NCBI GenBank assembly: GCA_020796225.1
Contig: CM036774.1
Location: forward strand, 24,148,964-24,212,963
Direction: 5' to 3'
DNA: 64,000 nt
DNA from: Arion vulgaris
Taxonomy: Eukaryota; Mollusca; Gastropoda; Stylommatophora; Arionidae
A model generated the notes under the pieces. That model did not search any database. It saw nothing but the letters and a program-made list of their open reading frames with translations, and had not been told where the DNA came from. Below, in pieces: positions 1 to 11,800 of the stretch. Within the stretch, counting starts at the first letter, position 1; each line of letters begins with the position of its first letter. Position numbers and translations under genes: made by a program.

Positions 1-304
1 TGTCCGCTAGGGAATGCTAACCGAAACAAATGCTTGCAGAAAACGGATGCACCAGGCCGTAAGGCTCATAACATGGTGCAGCGACCCCACACAATGAAGA
101 ATGGGATAACGGATTCTACGGTCGCCAATCTGCCTCTCAGATTTAGCCACGTAGTTAGAATGTCAGATCTACCATCACGAGGGTGGCCAAACTTACTGCG
201 GAAAGAGGCCAGCACAAACAGGAAAGCAGAATCATAGACATTACTACAGAACTGCCACTAGTATGCGGACTTGAGAAAAAAGAGGTGGCCTACTTACACT
301 AGCG
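1..304 (+). mobile_element. L3 LINE 3' region fragment
   Basis: This stretch is the reverse complement of the L3 copies at 47620-47960 and 39290-39540 (shared accaggccgtaaggctcata and gaatgggataacggattcta motifs). It lies just before the 3' tail that is amplified next door. Stop-ridden. Confidence 0.75.
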
Positions 305-1135
305 TCCAAGACAAACTGTATGGCTTTCCTGATAATCTGAGGTAGACGGCTGCCTTTATTAGAGAATCCGAAATCCCAATCTAGTGAGAACGCAGAAGAC
401 AAACTGTATGGCGTGGATGCTAATCTGAGGGAGACGGCTGCCTTTATTAGAGAATCCGAAATCCCAATCTAGTGAGAACGCAGAAGACAAACTGTATGGC
501 GTGGATGCTAATCTGAGGGAGACGGCTGCCTTTATTAGAGAATCCGAAATCCCAATCTAGTGAGAACGCAGAAGACAAACTGTATGTGATGCTAACTGAG
601 AGACCGCCTTTATTAGAAATAAACAATCTAGTGAGAACGCAGAGACTGTTGGCGTGATGCTAATCTGAGAGACGGTCCTTTATTGAGAATCCGAACATCT
701 AGTGAACGCAGAAGACAAACTTATGCATGTGCTAATCTGAGGGAGACGTGCCTTTATTAGAGAATCCGAAACCAATCTAGTAGAACCAGAAGACAACGTA
801 GCGTGATGTAATCTAGAACGCTGCCTTTATTAGAACCGAATCAATCTAGTGAGAACGCAGAAGACACACTGTATGCGTGGATGCTAATCTGAGGAGACGG
901 CTGCCTTTATTAGAGAATCCGAAATCCCAATCTAGTGAGAACGCAGAAGACAAACTGTATGGCGTGGATGCTAATCTGAGGTAGACGGCTGCCTTTATTA
1001 GAGAATCCGAAATCCCAATCTAGTGAGAACGCAGAAGACAAACTGTATGGCGTGGATGCTAATCTGAGGTAGACGGCTGCCTTTATTAGAGAATCCGAAA
1101 TCCCAATCTAGTGAGAACGCAGAAGAAGAAGAAAG
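305..1135 (+). repeat. 88-bp tandem array derived from the L3 LINE 3' end
   Basis: The phrase agagaatccgaaatcccaat recurs at 361, 449, 537, 912, 1000 and 1088, exact multiples of 88 where copies are clean. The unit is the terminal part of L3, which occurs once per element at 38010, 39215 and 47460. Copies at about 580-860 have lost many single bases. The array closes with the usual cgcagaagaagaag tail. Confidence 0.92.
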
Positions 1136-1179
1136 AAGAACACTGAAAAGCACGACATAAATAAAAAAAAAGTTGATTG

Positions 1180-1410
1180 AATATTCTTTACAGGACTTTG
1201 CGTATCAACCCAAGCTTTTTAACGCTGTTTGTGATTTTTCTAGACATTATTACGTTCAGTAGTTTGCCATTGCTTTCAGAACGGGTGATGCCATCGTCTT
1301 TTGTACCAATCACGCAAACAATTTGTAACCAAATTGTCCACAGCGTAATTTGAACTCAGAACGTCGGGGTTAATAGACCGAGTCACTATTCCCTAAGCTA
1401 CAGGCGTCAC
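1180..1410 (-). mobile_element. SINE-C' fragment (tRNA-headed)
   Basis: On the minus strand a tRNA-like A box (gcctgtagcttagggaatag) and B box (gagttcaaatta) lead into the body shared with 46278-46515 and 63100-63385. Confidence 0.6.
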
Positions 1411-1429
1411 CACAACATAATTGATTTCT

Positions 1430-1870
1430 TTGTATGGTAACGTGCGACCACGTGGGCTCAACGTACTACATTCCTATGCTTCTTAGTACTTTCTCTTCCA
1501 TGCCCTTTTAATCTATATGGGTATATGTTGCATGTATTCAAGTTATATATTTACTAAATTTTTCATTGTTTCTCTTCCGTTCTATTTCTAGTTTTTATGT
1601 GTGTTTTTGTGTTATATTTATTTCGTTATTCGTTTTTATTCCCAGATTTTCGTTTTTATTTCCAGATTTTCATTAGAAACGTTTGTTTTTGATCGTCCAT
1701 TTGTTTTTATTTATTTGTCACTCCTGTTGTTCGTTTGTTGATAAAGGCCTTGTTGGTCGAAATGTGCTGTATTTTGTCATTGTTTTTGTAATTTGTAAAA
1801 CTACAGAACTTTGTGATTACGTGTTTTGCCAATCAAATAGTTTTACTGCAGTCTCATCTGTTTTGTGAAT
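1430..1870 (+). mobile_element. Penelope-like dispersed repeat, copy 1
   Basis: It matches the reverse complement of 55550-56110 over several blocks, such as cttcttagtactttctctt and gtaaaactacag. It contains the stem-loop ggccttgttggtcgaaa at 1746-1762. No protein is encoded. The Penelope assignment is tentative. Confidence 0.5.
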
Positions 1871-1904
1871 ATATATTTTGATATATGTATAGATAGATAG
1901 GTAA

Positions 1905-2190
1905 ATAATGTACTTATGGAGAGAACAAGACAGATTCTAGTGAACCAAGAGGTTAAAAATGACGCTGGTGCTGGAAAGGAAACACTTTGAGAAAACCTGA
2001 GGGGAATGTAACAAATAGGTTCCTTTCCTGGAACCTGCACGGACAGCGAAAGAAGGGGAGATCGAGAAATACGCGGAGACAGACTTTTATAGGCAGAGAA
2101 CAACAATATATAGAACAGCTGGAGGGAGCTGCAGGAGATAGCTAGAGATAGGAAGACTTGGCGATCCCGAAGCCGGGCATATGGTTAAAA
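1905..2190 (+). mobile_element. LINE remnant (L4-like)
   Basis: Similar to the reverse complement of 45280-45590 (ctgcaggagatagctagaga). No intact frame. The following 2190-2700 is AT-rich with short (AT) tracts and shows nothing I recognise. Confidence 0.5.
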
Positions 2191-2702
2191 AGCATATATA
2201 CGAGATGAATATATATATGAATAGCATATATATATGAATAGTCGAAGAAAGGCTAGTCTGGATGGTAATGGACACATTAGCCGTGAAATGAAATGAAACC
2301 AAAACATCGGATGTTGTCTTTTTTTAAATTTTCTTATTCATTTTGTCCTCGCTTGTGTTATACTGTATCTACATGTCTGTGTCCAAATACGCCCATCTAC
2401 TCAGTATTACCGCAGCTTCACAAGGTCTTTTCATGATTCTGATAGAATTAGTAGTCTTCATGATTCTGATATGATCAGTCTGGTCACCTTAGATTTGCAG
2501 GTTTCTGTACATCGCTACAATTACTTAATTAACGAATAAACAGTGTACATATGAGCTTCCGAGAAATACAAATAGACAAACACGGGTTTGATCCACTTAC
2601 CCTCATTTCCTTCACTTACCCATGTTACTTTTTTCTTCACAACTGCATGCCCTGGCATAAAAACCTGATTTTGTCAGTCTACACATCTTTAGCGACTCTT
2701 CC

Positions 2703-2990
2703 TCCTTCTTCTTCGAATGCTCCTTATCGACCACTTGTCCCTTGTGATTTGTATGTGATCTTAGCATAAGCGCGATTGTACACCTTGTAGCATACTTGTA
2801 GGCGCTGGAACAGTAATGCGCCTACAAGTAGGCCAGCACATCCGATTTCTGCGATACTTTTTATTTACTAGGTAGCTTCCGCCCGTGTGTGCCGGGGCTC
2901 GAAGGGGAGCAAAGAGTAGCGGCACTGTGACCTACAAGGCATGTCGTAAGAGGCGACTAGGGTGGAGTTTGGCGTAGGGCTGGCTACCCT
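2703..2990. mobile_element. SINE-B fragments, inverted pair
   Basis: A minus-strand SINE-B body (2703-2879) abuts a plus-strand SINE-B head (2880-2990, ccgtgtgtgccggggctcg), giving a tail-to-head inverted arrangement. Confidence 0.6.
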
Positions 2991-2994
2991 ATCC

Positions 2995-3330
2995 AGTAGA
3001 TAATTTTAGCCACAAAATCCAACCAACCATGAACAAGTCATAAAAATAAAATAAAACTGTGCCAACCAAGAGGAAAGGAAGCTCTTCTAGAAGAGGTATG
3101 AAGCAATGCAGAGACTCCGCAAGGATTATCTTCCTTTCACCTAGGAAAAGCTCCAGAATTGGCACCTGGAGTGTTAGAAGTATGAAAGACAGCACAGGTT
3201 ACGAGATTTGGAGGCGGAGATCAACAATATAAAGAAGAGCTGAAGGGAGCTGCAGGAGATAGCTAGAGATAGGAAGACTTGGCATGAGTTGGTTGAGGGC
3301 ATATGCCCCAACCCGGGGTAAAAAAAGGCA
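2995..3330 (+). mobile_element. Internally deleted LINE with endonuclease start
   Basis: One frame near 3140-3190 reads SSRIGTWSVRSMKDS, the start motif of apurinic endonuclease domains of RTE-type LINEs, and then joins directly to the L4 3' end. The middle of the element is gone. Confidence 0.5.
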
Positions 3331-3344
3331 AAGAGAGAGAGAGG

Positions 3345-3460
3345 GTAGCTTCCCTAGGTCCTACATCAGTCGCCTCTTACGACGTGACTGGTAGGTCGCA
3401 GTGGTAATATTCTTTGCTTCGCCTGCGGGCTCCGGTACCACACAGGCGGTTCACCATATC
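3345..3460 (-). mobile_element. SINE-B head fragment
   Basis: Reverse-complement match to the SINE-B head and core (cgcctcttacgac). Confidence 0.6.
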
Positions 3461-3559
3461 CAACCATTGTCTCGCAGCCAATCCTGTTTCGATGAGGTCG
3501 TTTGGGATACGAAACATTTTGAACAGGTTAGAAACATGTGTTATCAAAACTGTTGATGT

Positions 3560-3955
3560 TGATGAAAATGAAAATTGTGGCATAGCTCTAAGGACGTAGC
3601 CATCAACCACAGAAAACGAGTCGTTGATTTTCTAGGCACCATTTATACGTTCAATAGTTTGTCATTGCTTTCTGAACGGTGAGGTCTATTTTTACCTTTT
3701 TTAAAATCCCACGAAACGAATTTGTTTCACACTTGCCCACCGTGGAGTTTGAACCAGGTACGCTTGGGTCTGTGATCGAGCTCACTACCGCTAGCGGTAG
3801 TCGTAAAGAACGAACGCAAAGAAGAAGAAGAAGAAGTCACATCTTCAGTGCCATTTGGAGCTCTGGTGCTTTTCCTTCGGCGATGTGTCCGGTTTTAGCC
3901 AGCGTTTACTGGGTCGCTCTCCGTCAGCCTTTGGCTGTCCCTACTAGCGGTAGTG
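3560..3955 (-). mobile_element. SINE-C with SINE-A tail and SINE-H piece inside
   Basis: SINE-C minus-strand body and tRNA-like head (gtttgaaccaggtacgcttg, gagctcactaccgct) is broken at ctagcggtagt, which reappears at about 3943 after a SINE-A tail (gaacgaacgcaaagaag) and a SINE-H stretch. This looks like a nested insertion with a target duplication. Confidence 0.6.
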
Positions 3956-4009
3956 AGCTCAATGTTGTTGATGATGGCGATAACATAACACTTTAGAAGA
4001 AGAAGAGGA

Positions 4010-4440
4010 ATATTATTAACATAAAGGCCAATGTATTGCCGGGGCCGTCAACCTAAGCAAAGAATAGTACCACTGCGACATACAAGGCATGTCGTAAGAG
4101 GCGTCTGGTGTAGGAACTATGGAAGATACACTAGTAAATAAAAAGCAGCGCAGAAATTGGATGTGCTGGCCTACGTTTAGGTGCATAACTGGCACAATGT
4201 AAATCGCTCTTAGGCTCAGATCACATACAAATCACACAATGTTTAAGAAGCAGTCGATATGAAGCTTTCGAAGAAGAAGAAGAATTGACTTAAATGTACC
4301 TGCTGCCTTGCAGGTCGTCTGGGGACAGTCAAGGCTGACGGAGAGCGAACCCAGTAAACGCTGTCTAAAGCCGGACACATCGCCGAAGGATAAGCACCAG
4401 AGCTCCAAATGGCGCTGAAGATGTGACTTAAAAAAACGTT
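4010..4440. mobile_element. SINE-B (plus) followed by SINE-H (minus)
   Basis: 4020-4285 has the SINE-B order of head, core (catgtcgtaagaggcgtc), catacaaatcacac and gaagaagaagaag tail. 4300-4430 is the reverse complement of the SINE-H block seen at 27240-27365. Confidence 0.65.
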
Positions 4441-4608
4441 CTTGGCAAAGACTGTTTATATATCACAATAAGAATGATCAAAATGGCCAAAAATACGATT
4501 GGGAGAGAGAAAGAGTGAGATATTTCCACATGAATAAGGTTTATGGGGAAATCTGGTACATCAGTCTAAGGGTGATAGCAAGGGAGAGAGAGAATTAAAT
4601 GTAATTAC

Positions 4609-5824
4609 CTTGATCAAGAAAACATCCTGCGTAGGAGGCGTAGATGAACAAAGGAAATTCGTTCTCGTCGCAACAACTCTGGGAAGCGGAATAGAATGGA
4701 TATGGTGTTGTTGATGTAGGTTCAGATGTGGTTTCTGCTGACGTTGTGGTTGAGGCTGCTGTGGAAGCAGTTGTAGTGGGAGGAGATGTAATTGGAGCAG
4801 TTGTAGTGGGAGCAGTTGTAGTGGGAGTAGTTGTAGTGGGAGCAGTTGTAGTGACAGTGTGCAGCGACCGTGTCCTGCAAATAGGCTGCTGCTAGAAGGT
4901 GTTGGTGGAGGAGGTGGTGGAGTGTAGTTGCCTCTTCTGTAGTTGTTGGAGATTCAGTGGTTGGTGATTCTGTAGGGGTTTGAACAGTAGTGGTAGTTGA
5001 AGCGACCGTTGTCTCTGCAATAGTAGTTGCTGCTGCTGTAGAAGGTGCTGGTGGAGGAGGTGGTGGAAGTGTAGTTGCCTCTTCTGTAGTTGTTGGAGAT
5101 TCAGTGGTTGGTGATTCTGTAGGGGTTTGAACAGTAGTGGTAGTTAAGGACCGTGTCCGCAATAGTAGTTGCTGAGGAGGTGTGGTGGAGGAGGTGTGGA
5201 AGGTTGCCTCTTCGTAGTTGTTGGAATCATTGGTGATTCTGAGGGTTGAACCGTAGTGTAGTGAGACTTGTCTCTGTAGAAGGTAGGAGGTTGGTGGAGG
5301 AGGTGGTGGAAGTGTAGTTGCCTCTTCTGTAGTTGTTGGAGATTCAGTGGTTGGTGATTCTGTAGGGGTTTGAACCGTAGTGGTAGTTGAAGCGACCGTT
5401 GTCTCTGCAATAGTAGTTGCTGCTGCTGTAGAAGGTGCTGGTGGAGGAGGTGGTGGACGTGTAGTTGCCTCTTCTGTAGTTGTTGGAGATTCAGTGGTTG
5501 GTGATTCTGTAGGGGTTTGAACAGTAGTGGTAGTTGAAGCGACCGTTGTCTCTGCAATAGTAGTTGCTGCTGCTGTAGAAGGTGCTGGTGGAGGAGGTGG
5601 TGGAAGTGTAGTTGCCTCTTCTGTAGTTGTTGGAGATTCAATGGTTGGTGATTCTGTAGGGGTTTGAACCGTAGTGGTAGTTGAAGCGACCGTTGTCTCT
5701 GCAATAGTAGTTGCTGCTGCAGTTGATGTCAGCAGTACGGTTGAAGTAGAACCTACTGTAGTTGTTGGTATTTCACATCTAGCGAGATTTTCTCTTGTTG
5801 AATTTGGACATTGACAGACTTTAC
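4609..5824 (-). CDS. Gene A exon 7: long Thr-rich cassette with 147-bp minisatellite
   Basis: Acceptor tttctttatag (5825). The start [16 protein letters not shown] is the same as exon 6. The body consists of about five copies of a 49-residue unit ([20 protein letters not shown] followed by poly-Pro and TIAETTVAS). The end, read in its own frame, is a TTTAPTTT run followed by [20 protein letters not shown] and FLDQ. Length 1216 nt is not a multiple of 3, because copies around 5145-5290 and 4880-4920 have lost scattered single bases. The donor CAAG|GTAATT (4608) is phase 1 like all others; if unspliced, a stop follows at 4597-4595. The terminal half-module has 15 instead of 11 residues before its last Cys. 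Confidence 0.7.
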
Positions 5825-8800
5825 CTATAAAGAAAATGTTAGCAAAGTTTAGAAACATCAACAGTGTTTGTTAAGATCAGCATTTCCCAAAGTGGGTGGT
5901 ACACCATCCCCCCCCCATCTCTCCAGTGGGCACTGAAGCGTTTTAGGGGTGATAGTGGCTATAAGAAGAATTTTGGGGTGTCTCAGTCGATTAGGGTCGG
6001 TGGCTTCTTAAAGAAGAAATTAATAATAAATATTTTAAAATAAATTGTTTTCGTGATTTTGGGTTTGAATAATCATTTAAAATTTGAATTCTGCATTTAA
6101 ATTCATCGTATGCCCGTTTTACATGGTCCATTTTTTCATGAATTTTCTATTTCATGCATATAATCATTTGAAAATTGACCATGTATGACAGAAATATATA
6201 TATCAATTTTCTATGTCAAAGAGAAAATAAAGCATGTATATATGTGGGGAGGGGGGTTCGCAAACTTTTATAATGTGAAGTGGGGCGTTACAAAGTTTAT
6301 GTTGTGCAAAGTGGGCGGTGGGCTGAAAAAGTTCGGGAATCTATGATTTAGATTTTGTAAGATAATTCATAGAAATTATTAACATGATGGCTATATGCTG
6401 GTTAGTCAGTGAGATGCAATTAATAGAAAAATGGCTCGGAAACATGGAAGAGACAACAATAGAAACCACCAGAAAACTACAGACCTTCATAAATGGATGT
6501 TTACGTAGAATGAGGGGACTGAGATGGTATGATAAGATTACGAACGAGGAACTCAGAGAAAGAACTAAGCAGATACCAGTGGAGAAAAAGCTACGGACGA
6601 GACGCTGGCGATGGTAATACATACATTGAGGAGACTGACCGGAAGCATTGCAAGACAGACCCGGAGGGAAAGAGTAGGGGAATGCCTACTAGACAGACCT
6701 GGAGAAGAGAGCTGGGGCTGATATTAAAAGGATAGGTAAAATATGGAAAGAATTGAAAGAGATGGTAAGATAGAGAAGAAGTTGGAAGAAATTTGTTGAA
6801 GACCTATGCTCCGTTGGGAGCTGAAATGTGAAGGCGTGGTTGGGGGAATCAGCCAATGGATATAGCTGATATTCTGAACACCCTCATATAGCTGATATTC
6901 TGAACACCCTCATATAGCTGATATTTTGAACACCCTCATATATAGCTGATATTCTGAACACCCTCATATAGCTGATATTTTGAACACCCTCATATATAGC
7001 TGATATTCTGAACACCCTCATATATAGCTGATATTCTGAACACCCTCATATAGCTGATATTTTGAACACCTCATTAGCTGATATTCTGAACACTCTATAG
7101 CTGATATTCTGAACACCCTCATATAGCTGACGATTCTGAACACCCTCATATAGCTGACATTCTGAACACCTCAAAACTGACTCTGAACACCCTCATAAGC
7201 TGACATTCTGAACACCCTCATATAGCTGACATTCTGAACACCCTCATATAGCTGATATTCTGAACACCCTCATAGAGTGTGATCGCAAACATAATTTTCC
7301 TTCTTTTCTTCTTTTTCTTTCCTCTAATTCTGTTTTGCATCGAAGCGTCAGGATAATAAGAGATTTCTAGAGCGAACCCTTGTGTGCGCTTCGTAAATAC
7401 TGTCTTTCGTCGCCTCTGTTATCTCTGAGGTCCACCTTTTGCGTCGCCGGTCTTTTGCTTTGTATTCACTGTATCAGAGCAACATTCCTCTTTGTGGTGC
7501 ATTGTCTGTTGGTAATTTACTTATGTGGCCGAACCATTTAATTTGTTGTTTCTTGATGAAGTTTAGTATTGATGTTGAACCCACTTTTTTCCTGATGTCT
7601 TCTTTTCTCAACCGGTCTCTTCTTGTTACCTCCAGTATTCTGCGTAGACACTTCATCTCTATCGTGACTAGTTTTCTTCTATCATTTGTTGTCAGTGTCC
7701 AGGTTTGGCACTGGTAACATAATGTGGGGAGAAAGATTGTGTTGAACATTGCTCTTTTTGTGTGTTCATGGTGACATGTTTGCATTTTAAAATTAGCGCC
7801 ATCTGTCCTATCATTTGGTTTGTTTTGTTGCATCTGCGTAGGATGTCGATAGTTATTCTTCCGTTTGCTGAAAAATGCTCCTATGTATGTACAGTCTTTG
7901 CATTGTTTTAATGGGCAATTGCCTATGGAGATATTGCTGGTGTTTTCTCCTAGCGAATGTCATTACTTCGGTTTTGTCGATGTTTATTCTCATGTTGTAT
8001 TCATTACATGTTAACTAGAGTCTGTTAATGTGTTGCTGTAGCTATTCTTCTGTTGTTGATATGATTACCTGATGGTCGGCAAAAAGAAATTCGTTTAAGA
8101 TAATTTTAATTTAAATCAATCCATGTTAGCTACTAGATTGCAAGAGTTTGGTTTGAAAATTGGAGTAGCCAGAAAAGAACAACGCAACAGGATTAGGAGT
8201 AGGGTCATCAATCAACATTGAAATAATACGGCCAGTCGCTGGACGCTGTTGGAGATATTTACAAGGACATGACCTATGGACATGCCCGGAGTGCAATGAA
8301 GAGATTCCAATCTGAAACTTCTTCTTCAGCGATCTCTGGCAATGCGCTTAGTTTACTGGGGACTGTGGACCACAAACTGGGCAGTCAGCTTCAATTCTGT
8401 CAGGTTTCCCCACAGCTTAGTTTTCAGGCTGTGGCCACGTGTTGCTTCTAGCTCACAGGAGAGGACAGTCTTGCATGATATGCTCTGGTGTCTGTTCCTC
8501 AAACACTGGCAGAGAGCTGTGTCTCTTATTCCTAGTCTATATAAGTGTTTGTTGAGTCTGCAGTATCCGGTACGTAGTCGAAATATAATGACCTGGTCTG
8601 TTCTGCTTAGGTCTTTGAGGGAGTCTTTTCCATAATCATGTCCAGTGTTTGTCTTCCAGTCTACTGCATATTTTCTCTGTACGAGGGTTTTGACCGCCTG
8701 AAGAGACAGGGGTTGGTATAATTTGCTCTTTGACACTGCCCTCCTTAGCTAAGAAATTGGCACTCTCATTGCCTGCAATGCCACAGTGAGATTGAATCCA

Positions 8801-11800
8801 CTTCAAGTGAACAATCTGAAACTGAAACTGAAAAAAAGGTACAGACAGATGCAGCAACAGTTAAAAAGAGATGAACAGACCAACAAGGTCGAAATTAATG
8901 AACTTAAGGGGGACTGCCTAGAGTAGTTGATAGTAGCTCGGCCTGCTAGCTGTGAGACGCCTCATAGCTCGGGTTCGAACCTACTGTCCGGCATTTGTTC
9001 GAGTCCCCTGGTCTTACTCAGGACGATAACGTGAGTCCCTCTGAAGTCGGAGAAAATCTGCCTGTATGGCGAGGGAATACTAATTACGAGTACATTGAGC
9101 ACACGGCTGCCAGTGAAAAGTAATTTACAATGTGCACGCTGCTGCCATTGTAAGAAATTGGAAAACGGATTTTCACGCAAAAATCAGTTTCAGAGATGAA
9201 ACTTCGTCTGAGTTGAAAGCGGACGTAAGAGAAAAAAAAAATGAACTTAAAATTGGAACGAATTCAGAAGTGATGAAATCAGAGAAATGTCTGGTCATCT
9301 ACTAGTAACAACTGTTATAAGAAAGAGAAGACGGAGATATGTTTGACATACCTTGAGGAGAAATGATCAAAGAATGTCAAAGCAGGCATTGAAGTGGGAT
9401 GCTGAGGGTTCAAGAAAGAGAGGACGACCTAAGGAGAACATGAAACGAACTTTGCTGAGAGATTAAAAAAATATCGGTTTCTCTTCAATGGAGGGGATTG
9501 AGTGTGTTCTCCAGGATAGAGCGGTATGGAGAAAATGTTTGCAGGCCCTATCAGTTATCAGTTATTTGAGGACTATCATCATAGCACTCCGGACATGTCC
9601 ATAGGTGCCTGATCTCCGCCTCAGCAAATCCAGCAGCGTCCAGCGGCCCAACACGCCAGTTCGATGTTGATTAATCAATCTCTTTGCATATTTAGTATGT
9701 CGTTCTTTTCGGCTGCACCAATATGGACACCCATCTCTCTCAATCTGGTCAGCGAGTGGGATTCACAGCCCTGAAACTCCTCTGTTCGGAAAGATTCTCT
9801 CAATGCGTGAAGAATGTCATTTCGATCCATGGCAGCTCCTTCTGATATTGTAGCCAAGCCAGCCAATCTATCAATCAATCAAGTGCCATGCCTGCCGGCG
9901 TAGGCGATCATGTCTCTCCACAACTCTCTTTGCTTGGTGCATGTAATCAGTTCTGACGTCGATATTTTGTCGAACCATGATGTCAGGCCATCCAACATCT
10001 TCTCCTCTGTCTTCCACGATCTCTCCTTCCCTGAATTTTACCTGTAGTCACCAAATGTTCTAAACCTTCTCTTCGCATTATATGCCGAAGAACCTTGATT
10101 GTCGGATTCTTATTCTTTTTATAAGGTTTCTTTGTGTGCAGGCCTGATTTAAAACCTCCACGTTTGTTTTCTTTGCTGTCCATGGAATTCTCAACATTCT
10201 TCTGTAAAACCACATCTCTGTGGCTTCCAATGATCGTATTGATTGTTTGTTCAGTGTCCATGATTCGCTGCCATACATAAGAATTGGTTCAATATAGCAT
10301 TGAGTACTCGTTTTCGCAGTGTCATTGGTAGTGAGTTCACGCATAGTGTGTTCTTCATTTTCATAAAAGCTGCTTTCGTTTGAGCTATTCTACTCCTAAT
10401 CTCTGTTGTACATCTTCCATCTGGTGTTAAGAATGTTCCTAGATACTTGAATCGATGGACTTGTTTCAGTGTTGTGTTATTTATTTTGATATTGCATGTT
10501 GGTGTTTCTTGTTTCTTGGGGACAACCATAACCTCTGTTTTCTTTATATTCATGTTAATCCTTTCTTTTCACTTTCTCTCACTAGTATGTCTATCAAGTC
10601 TTGCAGATCGTGTTCATTTGTAGCCATGGAGAATTGTGTCATCAGCGTACCTTAGGTTGTTTATATTTTGTCCACCGACTGCTATTCCTGTCTTTTCTAC
10701 TATAGATCTCATGATGTTTTCACTATATAAGTTGAATAGGTCTGGTGAGAGTACGCATCCTTGTCGTACTCCTAACTGTATCGCCTGATAGATTCCAATC
10801 TTACTCTCTAGTCTAATGGCTGCGGTTTGTTGCCAGTACAAATTCTTGATCAGTCTAAGATCTTTACCATCAATATTTATATTTTCTAACATGCTGATTA
10901 TTTATCTATGTTTTACTTTATCGAAAGCTTTCGCGTAGTCTATGAAACATAGGTATAAGTCCAACTTCATTTCTATTGATCTTTCCATTATTGTTCTTAT
11001 TGTATATATTGCGTTGTTTGTTCCTCTGCGTTCAACAAAGCCACATTGTTCTTCCTTAACTTCTGGTCTTATTTTGTTTCGTACCCTTCTCATAATAATG
11101 CTGAAAAGTAGTTTTGTTACGTGACTCATGAGGCTGATTGTGCGGTGTTCTTCGCATTCTATCGTTCCTGCTTTCTTTGGTAGTGCTATAAAAATGGATT
11201 GTCGTAAATCTTTGGGTACATATCCAGTGTTGTAGATGTCATTGAATAATTTTGTTAAAACGCCTATGCCCAATTCGCCTGTTGCTTCTATTTCTTCTGT
11301 TGTTATGTTGTCTGGTCCTGGGTTTTTCCTTTTCGTGTGTCTTATGGCATTGATAACTTCTGATGGAAGTATTTGTGGTCCTTCATGGTTGTAATTAATG
11401 TGTATTTCTTGTCTGTTATCACTGTATAAGTCCTTAATGTACTCTGTCCATCTTTCTATTTTCTTGTCTGTTTCCATCAGGATATCTCCATGCTTTGATT
11501 TTAAACATCCAGTAGTTGTACGTTTACGTCTGCCAAGTAAGTTGTCTACGTTTTCGTATATTGATTTGGGGTTTTCTTTGTGTTCTGTTTCGATCTGTTT
11601 GCATTTTTCATTTAGCCACTCTTCTTTTGCTGTTTTACATTTTTGTCTTATCTCTTTATTGATTCGATCGTATTCTGCTTTATTATGTTTGTTTTTCCTT
11701 CTATTTTCCATTAATTCCAAAATGTCTTCCGTCATCCATTTCTTTTTTGATCCGTTGACATGTTGTGTGGGTTAGTTCCTTTGACGTTTGTTGGATTGAT

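Noticed and set aside
5144..5704. A 186-codon Gln/Leu/His-rich minus-strand frame
   Set aside because: It is another frame of the gene A exon 7 minisatellite; the Thr/Pro frame is the one linked to cysteine half-modules and splice sites.
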